DNA of 64,000 nt from Spirodela intermedia. Its lineage: Eukaryota; Streptophyta; Magnoliopsida; Alismatales; Araceae. A model generated the notes under the pieces. The model did no database searches. It saw only the letters and a program-made list of their open reading frames with translations, and had not been told where the DNA came from. This document shows, piece after piece, positions 12,440 to 25,404 of this stretch. Position 1 is the stretch's first letter. The number at the start of each line of letters is the position of its first letter. Position numbers and translations under genes: made by a program. Location: assembly GCA_902729315.2 (NCBI GenBank), contig LR746277.1:5585001-5649000 (forward strand), given 5' to 3'.

Positions 12440-14442
12440 TCAAAAAAATTAGAGGAATGATATTATATGGCATGATACAAATGACTGACATGAAGATGTA
12501 AGTGGCACCCAATGGGGAACATCAATTAGAGGCTTTGTGTAGATTATAGGGCTCTGAACAAGATCATGTCGAGGAACAAGTACTCGATACTAAATGCAAA
12601 GAACTTGTTCGATTGACTAGGAGATGTGAGGATCTTCTCAAAGTAGGACTTGAAGAGAGGGTGCCGTTAGGTTTGTATCAAGGGAGGAAATGAGCAGAAA
12701 ACATGTGACACATGCTATTATGTGTCTTAATAAATCAGATATTCTGACCATTTTTAGACAAATTTATTGTGGGATATATAGACGACATCTTGGTATATAG
12801 TCAAAATATGCATGAGCACCTATCACACTTACGATAGGTATTACAGACCTTAATGCGTCACCAACTATATTTGAACCTTACTAGTGTGCTAGAGAAGTGG
12901 AATTTCTTAACAATATGGTTGGTGGAGGAAGAGTACAAATGGACCGAAAAAAGGTGTTGGTAATCGAAGAATTGCTGACACCCAAAGGGGTGGCTGAGCT
13001 TAAGTCGTTCTTAGGGCTATCCAATTATTATCAAAGTTCATCTAATTTTTTTTCCAGATAATAGCACCCTTGACAGAGCTCCTCAAGAAGAATAAAAAAT
13101 GGGTATAGTTTGAGGGTTGTCAACATACCTTTGATGACCTACAAGCAACAATCACACAAAGGAGCTAATACTTTAGCTCTTGGACTTCTACAACTCTTTT
13201 GAAGTTTATATTAATACTTCAAAAGTGGCGATCGATAAAATATTAATGTAGGAAGGACACTTAGTTATATCCGAAGGCTGAAAGCTGAGCGACATGGAAC
13301 AACGATACTCAGTATAAGAGAAGAGGATGACAACAATCGTTTATTGCCTACAAGTATGGAGACATTACCTTATCGGTAATAATTTCACTATTTATATTGA
13401 CCATGTGGTCACTAGTTGCTTGAACTCTTGAAAGAAATTATCTCTTAAATAAGTATGGTGACAGAATTTCTTGATGTAGTATGACTTCCTACTCAAATAC
13501 AAGTATGAATGTACTAATATGATAGCAAATGTTTTGAGTTGATGCAGAACCACATATAAAGGGGTCGCCCTTTCAATGAGTATGTAAGAGTTAGTTGACG
13601 ACATACGTATTACATGACATGGAGATAATAGTCAAACATCTCATTCAATAGATGTAGATAAGGGAAACTTGACGCTTCTAAATGGAGGATGATATTCTTT
13701 ACGTAGAAGGCCAATGACCTTATGTTCTACATGGGGACCAACTTTGATGTCATCTCTTGTGGGAGACACATGACACACCACATGTGGGACACCTCGGGCA
13801 ACAAGAAACGCTAGTACTATTGGCCGGTAGTTATTTTTGGCCTAATATGGAGTGAGACGTAGAAATGTATGTTTGCTTTTGCTTGATCTATCAACAGGAT
13901 AAGGTGGAGTGACTAAATATTACGGCGACATTGGAACTAGTACCCATACTAGAGGGACCATGGGAGTCCTTGTCTATGGACTTCATCATATGTCTCTCAC
14001 TAGTGGGCAGACATTACACCATTTTGGTCGTGATCAACAGATTTTTCAAATACAGCACATTTATACCAATGTGCTTTGGGTGTAAGGTAGAAGAAGTGGC
14101 ATGACTCTTCTTGACACATATTGTCAAGTTGTGGGATATTCTCCAAGATATAATTTTAGATTGTGACCCTCGTTTCATGAGGCAATTCTTGTCAACCTTT
14201 TTTACCTTTCTCGACATTGAACTTTACTTTTTCACTATTTTCATCCACAAATAGATGAATAAACAAAGAGAGTGAATGGGATGCTAAAGGACTACCTCAT
14301 ATATTATATCACAATGTAGTAATTAGGTTGATCTCCTAGATGTAGTAATTGGGTCGATCTCCTAGACATTATCTAATTTATGCACAACATTCAATAATAT
14401 GCATCCACATGACACTTGCCATTCAAGCTTGTCATTGGTAGG
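12440..14442 (+). pseudogene. Degenerate Ty3/gypsy chromovirus pol: reverse transcriptase, RNase H, integrase (5' piece)
   Basis: Translated fragments in shifting frames, with many stops, follow the order of a Ty3/gypsy polyprotein. They are reverse transcriptase (DYRALNK near 12545 and a damaged YxDD region near 12775), an RNase H-like stretch (about 13180-13400), and an integrase core (PWESLSMDF near 13960, CDPRF near 14165, then a PF-x-LV-x-GR element near 14420). The element is on the plus strand. Gag and protease were not found upstream. The integrase stops abruptly at 14442 where another element is inserted, and it resumes at 19559. It is an inactive genomic relic. Confidence 0.8.
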
Positions 14443-16193
14443 TGATAAGTCTTCATTATCATGAGTTAATAATTAGTAAATAATATAGTTTTAGCCTTAA
14501 CTCATGACAAATAGACTTATATTTGTGTTAAAGTGTGAAAAGTGGTTTTTAGTTGATTAACGTGAATTTTTGGCTAATTATGTAGTTTTATACAAATTTA
14601 TAAAAATTTTACACTCTTACTTTTGAGATAAATGAAAAAAAAGAAATAAAAATAAAAATATAGCAAAATGAGGGGTACTTGCCGGCCAGCCGGGCCCGCA
14701 AGTGAGTCAGAAGCACAGTCGGGGAAGAGCTGCAAGTAGGGGCTCAAGCAGCTAAGACCGATGGAGATGCGTGTGCGTCACTCCCCTTCTACGTCATTGG
14801 TGGTCAATTAGTTGTGGGGCAAGGAGTGGTTGTACACGTAGGAGGAAGGAACTTGCTTGCAAATGTAATATTATTATATATTTGTCAGAAACTTCAGCGA
14901 ACAAGCGATGTGAGACTAAACCTACGTCACATCTTCCTCAGAAAGGCTTCGATGATTTTAATACATATAATACCCCTTATTTATAATAGGGATATATCAT
15001 GATGACGTTAATTAATAAGGGCATTAGACTACTTATGTCAATCTCTCTCATGCATGCGGGCAACCGACACAAGTTTGAATCCTCCTAGAGCCAAAACTCA
15101 TATTTTTTATCTAATTATCGCGACTTTCCTATAAATCGCCGATGAAAAATTAAGTCGCCATAATCGTTGGATCATCGGTGAAAATCTCGTTAACGCGATT
15201 CGTGGAGCATTGTTACTAAAATTATTGAACGATTTGTAATAAAAGGATTGTGAATCCATCGAGTAAAGTATTTCCGATTGATCAACGAATAACCCATCAT
15301 CGTGAAGAGGAAGATCTGCCGAGAGACGAGTCGCCACCTCCTGAGAGTGTACCGGATGCAATGAAGAGTCTCATCTTGCTGTGTGGACTTGAGGATGAAG
15401 TTCCCTAACACGTGCCCCACCTCCATCCAACTCCTCTCCGTCAGGTGACAGCCACCGAAGAGCCGCAAAGTCGTCGTTTTTCCACTCTGTCAAGTGACAG
15501 CCACCGGAGACGATTCGATGACCCATTTTATGAATCTCTAGACTTCGTAAGGAGATCTAGAGATTACCCATGTCGTCCTTGTCCAATGAGAGCCTTTGAG
15601 GCCGTGGACACTACACGACAATCCTTTCAAATGCTTAAGATTCTAGTGCATCGCTAACGCATCGCCGCCGCGACGTTGGAATTCTATTTTCCTGCTTTCA
15701 ACTTAATGTCCGTTTCATTTAGTATTAATTTGTGTGATTTAAATTTACCAAGATATACTTCATTCAATTACGATTCTTTTGGCTTATACAGATCTTAATT
15801 TGATCAATTAAATCGTCTATAATCACTTATGTAGGAATTGCCAAATGGAACTCTATTTCTGCCGATTTGCGTTCGTCAGGTGCTGACGTCATCTTGACGT
15901 CTGCACCCTTGTTTCCCTTTTTCATGAATTTTAAATATATTTCTTTTTTATTTCTTAGTATAAAATTCATATTAAATAGTATTATTTGAAGAAAATTTTG
16001 AATAGTTACTTGATATTATATTACATCTCTATGATTGACCTGAAAAATTACCGCTATTTTATAAGTTTTATTAAATTATAATTGATATATTTGTTCAGAA
16101 ATACTTCTAAATATCTGAAAATTCGTATTTTCTAGTTTTATAAATTTTAAATTTACGTGATTTACTATACAACGATTAAGTCACGTCAAATTT

Positions 16194-16211
16194 TGGCGCC
16201 ACTATCAAAGA
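16194..16211 (+). other. Retrotransposon primer-binding site (tRNA-Asp type, decayed)
   Basis: TGGCGCC followed by a decayed remainder sits between the candidate 5' LTR and gag. Athila-type elements use a TGGCGCCGTTGCC-like site complementary to tRNA-Asp. Only the first seven bases are conserved here. Confidence 0.5.
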
Positions 16212-16398
16212 TGTATTGCATAATAATTAGTATTTTTCTATTTTTCTCTTAGAGTACACAAAAAATAAAACTCTTATTTTATTTTCTTATTGCCGATTTT
16301 TTTTTAAAAAAAAAGAACGAAGAAAAATAAGGTAAGGACTGGAGCATTGAAGGAGGGTAATAATTACTAAACGTTTTCCTCAAATTTATTGATTTTTT

Positions 16399-18300
16399 AT
16401 GCATGGTAGAAGATCCTTACATCAGATGTTAGAAAATCTTTTCATTATTTCATTCAAAACTAAAAATCCGAAAGAACAATTAATTTTGATGGATCTTGAA
16501 GGAAGTATAGGTCAAACTGAGAATAATCCTATGGCCATGAAAAATAATTATATCCTTGATTCATTTCAAAGAGCATCGAATATTAGAGTCCCATTAGCAC
16601 CCATTATTAAATTCAAAATAAATTTAGGAATTTTTCAAATGCTCTTTAATTTTCATGAATTGCCTTTAGAGGAACCTCATCAACACTTAGAAAAATTTTA
16701 TATGGTCTGTGATTTAGTTAGTCTCCCTTAAGTTACACTGAAAATTATTAAGATGAAATTATTTCCTCATACACTTAGGGACAAAGCTAGCCATTGGTTA
16801 TCCACATTAAATAGAGAATTAATTAGATGGAAAGACATAGAATAGACCTTTCTTCAAAAAAATTATCTTTTATGAAAAACTCAAAATATGAGAAAATATA
16901 TATAGAGCTTTTCTCAAAGATCAGGAGAAACTTTACATGAGAGATGGGAAAAATTCAAAGATTTACTTAGAAAGTGTCCTCATCATGCTATACCCAAGTG
17001 ACAGTTCAATAGATTTTTTTATGATGGATTATTAGAACAACATAGAAATATAGTTAATTCTATATGTGGAGGAACTTTTATGGAGAAAACCCCTGATGAG
17101 ATTTACAGCCTTTATGAAAATTTAAGTGAAAATTCTAGAGATCAAGTCTCTTTTGAATTATATGACAAGGATACGAAGAGAGGAATTTATGAATTACATC
17201 ATGATGATGATTTTAATTTAAGAAATGAGATTAATCAGATTAATCAAAGATTAGAAAAACTAGATTACTTATTGAGAATATTAGAAAGCCTCCTAACCTT
17301 CAATTAAATACATATAGTGTATGTCCTATGTATGGTGAAAATGATCATTTCAAATTTCAATATTTAATTTAGAATAATTATTTCATCTTAGGTAGGAATA
17401 AGTAACAAGTACCCATAATTTTAGCAAAAATAGGAAATATTTTTCTAATTCTTATAATCTTAATTGGGGGAATAATTTTTCGTGGAGAAATCCAAATAAT
17501 ATTCAAAATCTAGAAGCACTTAGATTCAATTCAAATTTTGAATTTCGTCCAAAACAAGAACACAGATTTAAGAAAAATCAGCCCTCTCAAATCCAACCTG
17601 ATCCTATGGAAATGATGCAGCAAATGAGCCAAATGATGCAACAAACTATGAATCAAATGATGATGCACCAAAAATAAATTATAGAGACTTTTGAGAATAG
17701 GAGAGAAGAGGGACAACCACTTAGTCAGCCCATAGAAAATTCAAGAAACTGTCCAATAGTAGGATTTCAGTCAAGAGAGTCTAATTAGATAAATTTAGAA
17801 AAAAAACTCATGAAATGAAAATGTTAAGACAGTGAATACATTGAGTGATAATATTTTACCTGATCCTTATTTCCAATTATTAGAAGAAATCAATGAGCCA
17901 TTAGAAGTAAATGAGAATATTAAGGTTGAAAATATAGTAGCAAGAAATTTGAATAAAATCATTTATTACTCACAATTGATAAATAAATATAGTGAGGATG
18001 ATGAGGAAAAAGAGCCCTTAGATGAAGAAATAGTAGTTAATCATGGAAAAATCATCTAAATTTTAGTAGAAAGGAGTAAGGACAGAAATAAAGAAAACAT
18101 ATTTCAAGTGAGGAAAAATCAATTGATTTAAGAGATATAGGAGATGAAATTAATAAATCAAATCATAATTTTACAACCATGGATGTTGATAGTGAGGATG
18201 ATGATGTATATCATATACCGATATTAGAAGATAGCTCTTGGGAAGATGAAGAATTTGATGAGTTGAGAAACGAAAAAGCTAGAAAAAGAGTTGATTCAAC
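16399..18300 (+). pseudogene. Degenerate gag of the nested Athila/Tat-like element
   Basis: The first open stretch (16399-16731) and its continuation after in-frame stops carry a retrotransposon gag pattern. It has an FHELPLEEPHQHLEKF-like segment, then LFPHTLRDKASHWLSTL, then ERWEKFKDLLRKCPHH. The reading frame is broken by TAA/TAG at 16731, 16843 and 17000. Downstream (17080-17307, 17832-18059) are acidic, coiled-coil-like segments. No zinc knuckle remains. Confidence 0.75.
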
Positions 18301-19558
18301 TAATAGGGAGAAATGAAAATAATAAATATAAATATAGAGATAATTTTGGAGAATAAAATTTAAATTTTACTGAATTCATTAGATCTGAGATTAAAGAAGA
18401 CAATCTTTCCATCCTTCAAAACCCACAGCCCATTAGAATTATTTCTAAGCTTGAAATATTTCACTCTTTACAAATTGAACAAATATGTATGGAAGATAAA
18501 ATGGAGCAGGGGAAGATTATGCAGATAAAAGAAGACATTAAGAAATAGGTGAGTGGAAGAATTAGAGATATCAATTTAGATGAAAAAATTCTAGATTGGG
18601 TTAGAGCTAATTTGAAAATTATATGGCTTGATCACATTTTATGGTCTATTAATAGAAAGTATTTATTAATGAATGAGAGCCTTTCAAAACAATATAAAAA
18701 TGAGAAAAGATTCTTTTCAAAATAGAAATATTATTTTTGGGAAATTTTTGTTAATTTACATTTTATTTTGGTTGAAAGTATGTCAAGATATATATATGAA
18801 GTATATGAATTTATGTTAAATCTGAAAAAGAATATCATGAAACTTACCTTGAAATACAAATATATTTTGATGGCCATAAATCATCTTATATGATCTAAGA
18901 GTTGTCCAACTAAAGACATTAAATTCAGCGCTACATGGAAGGCAACCCATGATTTTTATTTCATTCTATTTGAATTTTTTTTTAAGTTCTATTTTTCTTA
19001 GAATTTCGTAGTATTTTTTTTTGCATTTGTTTGTTTTCGAAAAAATACAAGAGGAGGAGTGTAAGATGAAGTGGAAAATTAAAAACGAGACTGAGATGAT
19101 GTCTCTTTGAGCTTTATCATTTATGACAACATTTTTAATACTTAACTATGCATACATGCATGTTTCACTTGAAAATTATACTTTCTATAGATTCTGTTTC
19201 AATTTTTCTGTGTCATTCAAGACAATGTCATTTTTAAGTTGGGAGGTAAAGTATTAATTCTTAATTTATGCTGTAGGAAGATTAAGAACATGTGTTTGCA
19301 TTTCTTTTCACGCTCACTTAGAACAACAACTAAAAATAAAAAAAATAAAAATAAAAATTCAAAAAAACTACTACAACATTTATTTTCTGGTTTTCTATCA
19401 AAAATAGTAGACAAAAAATAACCCGAAATTTGAAATTCTAGAGACCTTTTTTTCACATTTCAATCCCCTAGACATATATTACTGAAATTCGAAATTATAG
19501 CTATAAAGAAGATAGTTTTGATTTATTTTTGACAAATTGATTATTGCTAAAAATTACA

Positions 19559-20080
19559 GTAGGCAACCATTGACCTCCCTAGAATTTGTGAAGCAGTGGG
19601 GTCTAGCATACTTGCCGACAACCTACCATTTTATCAAGAGCCGCAACAACTTCATTGAAGAGGCCCAAGAGGCATTGGCCAGAGCCACCCAATAGATGAA
19701 GAAAATGTTGGTCGTCATTGGCAAAAGATTGAATACGCCATGTAGATTGTGGCCCTTCTAGATTGTGGCATAGGTCTTCCATGTTTCCCTTTTGAAGGCT
19801 TAGAGCAGAACCGACCACACCAGCCCCCACCAATGATCCAAGCACACTATTCCAACATGGCAATGGCCATATTGGATCATCAAGTAGTCAACAAATGTGG
19901 GTGCAACCACGCCCACCATAACACCTTTTACCTTATTTAGTGGGCATGATAACCACAAGAGACGGCTATATGGGAGAAGGACATAGACTTGTGACAATTT
20001 GAGGATATGATCTAAGCTTACCATGGTCGGCAATATCCGATGAGGATACTTGATCTCTCAAGAGGGAGAGAATGTTACCA
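19559..20080 (+). pseudogene. Degenerate chromovirus integrase C-terminus and chromodomain (3' piece)
   Basis: This continues the element interrupted at 14442. Fragments in order are the QPLTSLEFVKQWG-like segment (19563 on), an EEAQEALARAT helix, VFHVSLLK near 19780 (the typical motif before the chromodomain), ILDHQVV near 19870, and the end-of-polyprotein phrase QEGENVT near 20065 with its purine-rich tract. Frames shift repeatedly and stops are frequent. It is an inactive relic on the plus strand. Confidence 0.75.
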
Positions 20081-22300
20081 AAGTTCGCCTACAAGAACCA
20101 CCCCTAGCAACATCGTTGCAGCATATGCTGGCATGACAACGACACACTCCAACATGGTGCCCACATGTGGTGGCACGATGCCTATGTGTGGCAGCATGGT
20201 ACTCATGTGCACTGGCACATCAACAGTGCACAACGGCATGGCACCCATGCACAACAACATGGCACCCCTCGCGTGCAGGTATGACATCAGCACATGGTGG
20301 CACAAAACATGTGTGCAACTACACAATGACGAGGTAGACCGACACACTGCAAGGTCCAAATGCATAGTGAAGCAGTGTACAATTCTGATGTGACAACCCA
20401 ACCCACAAGGGCAACCAATGATGTCACGAGCATGACATTATTTGAAGGGGGAACATAAGAGATTACTATCCCGACATCTCCTGATGTGGAGAGCCTTAAT
20501 CCCGTATTACAAATGTTAGGACAACTAACCAGGGGACCATCTATAGAGGACTCTTATCTTCATGTATGAGCACCTTCAATTATCAAGATTATTCATATTG
20601 GCCATTTGTGGGCCCATTGAGGATTCAATCACCTAAGTGTGAAGCAAAGAATTCGTATAAAGTGGCCGACATCCTTGACACATTACTGGTTTGTGTGATG
20701 GTGGTGATGCGGTGCCACAAATTCCTCATCTTTTTCCCACTGCAGACACTTGTGATGGTGGTGCCAAAGAGCCTTGTGGAGGTCCACTTCTGGAGGTGTC
20801 ATGGCAGTGCCAAGGTATTATCCATTATCGTGACATGTTCATCTCGAACGCCCCTCTTAGCCGCCCCCTCCCCCCCCTCTCTCTCTCTCTCTCCCAACGT
20901 TGCTGGTGACCTCCCCTCAGCCGGTGCTTAGCAAGTGTGGTAAGAATGGTGTATAGTGAGAAAGTGATCCCCACTTGGTTGCAGTAGACCATACATGAGT
21001 CTGAATGTGCCAACCTCATTAGTTTCTTAATCGCATTCATCCCTCACCTTTTCTATTAGAACTTGCATTCCTTAACCACATCACTAGTATGATGACATGT
21101 AGACTAACCAAGCAAATGTCTATGCTATTGACGAGTGGCAAGAACCAAGCAATATTATAAAACTAAGCCTATCTATGGGTGGGTACTCATGAAGAATGAT
21201 GCCTTTGATGGAGCTCTTGAAAGCTACCATAATGAGAAATTAGATGAGTGAACGTAAATGTGTCTTTAATGGAGTTAAAAAGGGGGGATCACATGTAAAT
21301 GAGTATTGCAATTATCCAACTTTGCACCTTTGATGTAGGAGCAATTGATGACATACAAGAATAGGAAGCACAACAAGAAATGACGCTATCATGTGTACAA
21401 GATGACCCCTATAGTTGAGGTAGTGGTATCCAATATCTCCTAAGCGGCCAATTTGGTGTCTGCATCAATAACATGCCAACTAGATGATTTGAGACATAAT
21501 GAAAGCTCTCACCAATGAGAACATGTCGGCAAGACTTTTCTAACAAAGTATGACTTTGCCTTAGTGAGCCAATGTGGTGGTAAGTGCCTTGAACTTCAAA
21601 GGCAATGTGCCAACTATAATTGGAGGTTGCAAGATCTTCTACCAAACGTGATAAAACTTTGGGATGCACAAATTACATTCCCCGTAAAGACACCCCTCTT
21701 GATGCAAGTGCTCACATCCACTAGGTATGCACCAAGGCAAAACAAAGCTAATGGCTGGGGCCATGAACTCCGCTGACAGGCCTAACCTTGAGAACTTGCA
21801 CTGTTAAATCAATCTCTTCAGGAGACAGATTCAACAATTATCAAAAAAGTGGTTAAGTGATGTCTTATATCTCACACTATTTAAGGGTGAGATGTTAACC
21901 CCAGAGAGAAAAAATGAGAAGAGACATGGGTGACTCTTCCCTGCAAATAGGAAGTTCCACAACTTCCTAGAACAAGGGTTAAGACTCTTTGTTGTGAAGG
22001 AAACAAGCCCAGCATGAATTGAAATGGGTAAAAGTACACTAGGCTGACTAATCGAGCACATTCGATGTGAGAACACGTGAAGTGCTTAAACAAGCATGAC
22101 AAAAAATGATTGTTCCGTGATGAAGAGAGAAGATTGGTGCGATGAAGACATGGATGGAGGCCTGGAGTTTTGGGCGATGGACGGACCAGTCCAGGGACCA
22201 GCCCATCTGCGCCGACCCCACAGTATCCAGAATCAGACGGAAGAACCCTCTCCCCAATGTAGCTGATTGAGAGAGGAATTTCCCATTCCAAACCCAGGCT
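20081..22300. repeat. Probable 3' LTR/downstream remains of the chromovirus; no gene seen
   Basis: There is no supported coding gene. At 20120-20290 imperfect short repeats of an ACATGGTGGCAC-like and GGCATGGCACCC-like phrase occur. A CT tract lies at 20874-20893. The stretch follows the end-of-polyprotein signal of the chromovirus and is most simply its decayed 3' LTR plus further repeats. I could not locate the LTR ends or a matching 5' LTR. The last part (about 22000-22490) may be 3' flank of the SPL gene. Confidence 0.35.
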
Positions 22301-22490
22301 TTCCCCTGATCCAGGAAGATGCTGTAGCAGGCCTCAGGTCCTCGCCCTACCCAGAATAGTGTACCTTCTCAGAATAGAGTGACCGGGTCGAGTCGAAGAG
22401 AGCATTCCCATAAGGCGCTTTCAGGAGGTGGAACTCTTGGAACTGGTTTCCATCACCGTGAGCTGCAAAGGGCCGAACCCTTGGAGCTTC

Positions 22491-25035
22491 TTAATGGGGC
22501 GGGGCTTGGTCCACTTGCCAGAAGCCCGAGCTCATGAAGGGCAGATGCATCGGGGGCCCGACTGTACCGGCATTATTCAGGTGAGCAAAAAGATCAATAG
22601 GAGAGGCCTCACCGGGGTCTGCCGAACCGCAGGAGTTAGTTGACAGAAGAGAGAGAGCACGCCGAAAATCCGGGGCTCCATCCAAGTTGGAAGCATCAGA
22701 GGTAGCCTCCAGACCTGCAATGGACATCAACGCTGAGGCCAGATAGTTTGAGAAATGGGTCATGTAATTAGTGCAGGTTCAATGCATGCATTATCGGGAT
22801 GTTAGTTTGCTTAAAGAGGAAAATCGAACATGAAATTCATTTTTTTTTTAGGAGGGTTATGAGCCAGTCAGAGGGCCAGAGAAGGAGTTCAAAAAAGAAA
22901 ACAAGATGATGGCTACGAAACAATGCCATCTTCAGGGAACTCAGCGAAAATCAAGCTGCTTGCATTCCTACTGCTAGTGGAGTGGCAGCCAGGCTACATC
23001 AGTGTCATCTCCCACGTTGCATAATTCAACGTGGTGAACCTTCCCAAGATTATCAAGACTGATCCCACCAGTAAGAAATTCCATATTTGGATAAAAATGT
23101 ACGGTAGAACTAGGACATTAGGGCATGAACACCGAGCAGAAAAAGGCTCCACCAGGCTATATGGTGGTGGCGGCAAAGGGAGAAGTAGAATCACCTTGAT
23201 TGAGTACTTGCGTTGTGGTGCTCTTGAATGGCAAGAGCTGACGGAAATTGTGGTGAGGCGTGGAAACAGCCATCAACGAGCCATTTGTGGGGAAATGTGG
23301 CTGCACGTTGAGGCCCCCTGCCTTAATCAGCCTCACCGACGAGCCCTTGGCTTGCATGAGGTTGATGTCAAATGAGCTCTCCCACAGGGGATTGGTCGTG
23401 CCCACCCCACTGAAAGGGGATTGACTCAGCAGAGGGTCCATTTGCAGCCTATGATCTGCTCCAGCAATGAAAACAGCACACAATGTATATGCAGGTGAGG
23501 AAAAGTAAAGGGGAAGTCACGAAAATGAGGCAGTACATCCAGTGCACTGAGCGAGCTGACACTTGCCAAAGCAGATGGGAAGCTGAAACAAGATTAAGAG
23601 GGCGGGGAGGGAAGGGAGACCCTTCTCTCTGCATGTGGACGCCCGCAGAAGATTCGGTCACTTTGGCTCCGGCTTTTGTGGGCAAACTCTTGGGGCTTTT
23701 GCAGTGGAGGGACTCTAGTTTTTATGTGATGAACCATCAGGGAACGACAGATTTCAGAAGGTAGACGTCAGACAGGGATGATTTCTGGGGGTTGAAAGCA
23801 GGTGAATTCCTCGCACGGATAAGCAATGAGCATTCGGGCCCAGCGGATGGGAAGGATCCCACGATTGCAGTCGCCCAGTCCAAGTCAAGCCCCGCGTCAA
23901 GTTTGCAGAGCACGGAGGAGGAAGGAGACCCAGGACGAGGGACCGAGGCAATCGAAGATGATTTAGGGCAAACGAATAGCGGAGATGCGTACCATAGTAC
24001 GATGATGAGACCCTCGTGCTTGCGGGGGGCTTGCGACGACGAGCGTTATGATCAGACAGCCGCCTGCGACAGCTACGCTTCTTCTGATCGAACTCGGATA
24101 AGTGATGGAACCTTGAAATAGTCGGCAAAGACGAGGGGAGAACAGTCGTTATCAGAAACCCAAATGTCCGCAAAAATAAAAAGGAAATCTGAACAGGATG
24201 CGCCAGCGAGATGGCAATCACGACTCAATATCCAAAAATGTACTTTGAAGGATGATAAACAAAGGCCGAGGGAATCGTCGATTTTATGCACTCCACCCAA
24301 GCAGTGAGGAGGGGAATTGAGGGCCAGACGCAGTGCAGAATTTATCGACGAATCAATCAAACTTCCGAGATGGATGTTTCACCTGCTGCACTGCTGGCAG
24401 AAACGGCATTCCCGTCCTGCAACGATGACCTTGGGACATTTGGAATGGCTTTCACAGACACGGTGCTTGCGGTGGTAATTCTTGGCGGAGGTGAGGTCGA
24501 GGTCGCAGCCTTCCACTTGGCAGCGAGAAATCTGCTCGCCCTGCTGCGACGCCCGGCACCTCTTCACTTTGGGTGAGGAGGCGGCGGGATCCGAAGAGAA
24601 GGATGCGTTCTTCCCGAGGTTCTCGGGGCAGACATCTTCAAAATATGTCCTCTTGCCGAGCCTCAAGCCGATGAAAGGCTCTGCAGAGCCCACGGATTCC
24701 ACCATATCCGCCGAGATTCGAGCGTGGTCGGCCCTCGCCAGGTCCTTCATCTCGTGGGGACGCTTGGGGCAGGGGGGTTCAAGATCGATCCCCGGGGGCT
24801 TGGGCTCCGCTGTCACTGCAAAGTCGATGCTGGTGGAGGTGGAGCTCTTTGGCGAACAGCCGTTCCCCAGGTCGCATCCGGAGCAAAACCCGACGGCGGC
24901 GGACGAACAGAGGGACCCGTCCCCGATTCCCCACTCCAAATCCAGCGCCTCCCGGGGATCATCGCCTGCCTTCGCATGGGACAGCCCCAGGCTTTCCCAA
25001 TCCCAGTGCGAGGAGGGCCTCGGATTCCAGTCCAT
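22491..25035 (-). CDS. SPL: SQUAMOSA promoter-binding protein-like (SPL) transcription factor, miR156-targeted
   Basis: The protein is a nuclear DNA-binding factor for GTAC-core promoters, acting in phase change, inflorescence and tiller/grain traits. There are four exons (minus strand): 24383-25035, 23993-24111, 23195-23455, 22491-22714, joined in phase into 418 residues. The ATG at 25035 (MDWNPRP) is preferred because the upstream in-frame codon is GTG. The SBP domain spans about residues 172-247: zinc ligands C172, C177, C194, H197 and C213, C216, H220, C232, with the bipartite nuclear signal KKRSCRRRLSDHNARRRK. The intron inside the domain, after CQQCS, is typical. Exon 3 has the TNPLWESS and LLPFKS...VLNQ blocks and exon 4 has APDFRRALSLLSTNS, as in the AtSPL2/10/11 and OsSPL3/12 group. 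Exon 4 carries the miR156 site. Orthology within the group is not settled. Confidence 0.9.
22641..22660 (-). promoter_or_regulatory. miR156 recognition element in SPL exon 4
   Basis: The plus strand reads like mature miR156 (TGACAGAAGAGAG...GAGCAC), so the minus-strand mRNA holds the standard target. The only mismatch to canonical miR156 is at miRNA position 14, which is usual for SPL targets. The site encodes ALSLLS in frame. Pairing predicts cleavage or translational repression of the SPL mRNA in juvenile tissue. Confidence 0.95.
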
Positions 25036-25372
25036 TCGCCACAGATCCCTCACAGAAGTTCACCTATGGTGCCCGTATCGGCCATAGGCGGCTGATGGTA
25101 GGGTCCGCTTCTACGCAGGCGGTACCACATCTCGGAAGCATGGCGGCGCAGGGGAGGAAGAAGCCTAATTAAACAGGTCTCATGGGTTTGGTAAACAGGA
25201 AGAACAAGGAGGAATGAGCACCCAGAAGTGGTTCCACCCAATCGGAGCCACGAGCAGCAAAACCAAGCACCCGGGTGCAATACCTACTGTTCTTTATCCT
25301 TCCTTTTCTTCAATGGCGGTGCCGATGCGCTGCGAAAAGGAACAGAATGAACAACACTGGCAAGAAGAAGAA

Positions 25373-25404
<32 letters not shown>

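Larger units (their letters stand above)
14438..19563 (+). mobile_element. Nested Athila/Tat-like Ty3/gypsy element (5116 bp) with TSD GTAGG
   Basis: The insert 14443-19558 starts with TG, ends with CA, and is flanked by GTAGG (14438-14442 and 19559-19563). Removing it makes the interrupted integrase of the host chromovirus contiguous. Inside are a candidate 5' LTR (14443 to about 16188), a TGGCGCC primer-binding site at 16194, a damaged gag (16399-18300), and near 18930 the AGCGCT-GGAAGGCAACCCA phrase found downstream of coding regions in Athila/Tat elements. TTTTTAAGTTGGGAGG follows near 19230. No reverse transcriptase or integrase lies inside, so it is a pol-deleted, non-autonomous copy. 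A full matching 3' LTR is not evident. Only the last about 130 bp weakly resemble the end of the 5' LTR. Confidence 0.75.

Noticed and set aside
20120-20290. Short repeated phrases considered as a CRISPR-like array or satellite
   Set aside because: Units are irregular in length and spacing, the genome is a plant, and the stretch lies in decayed retroelement sequence.
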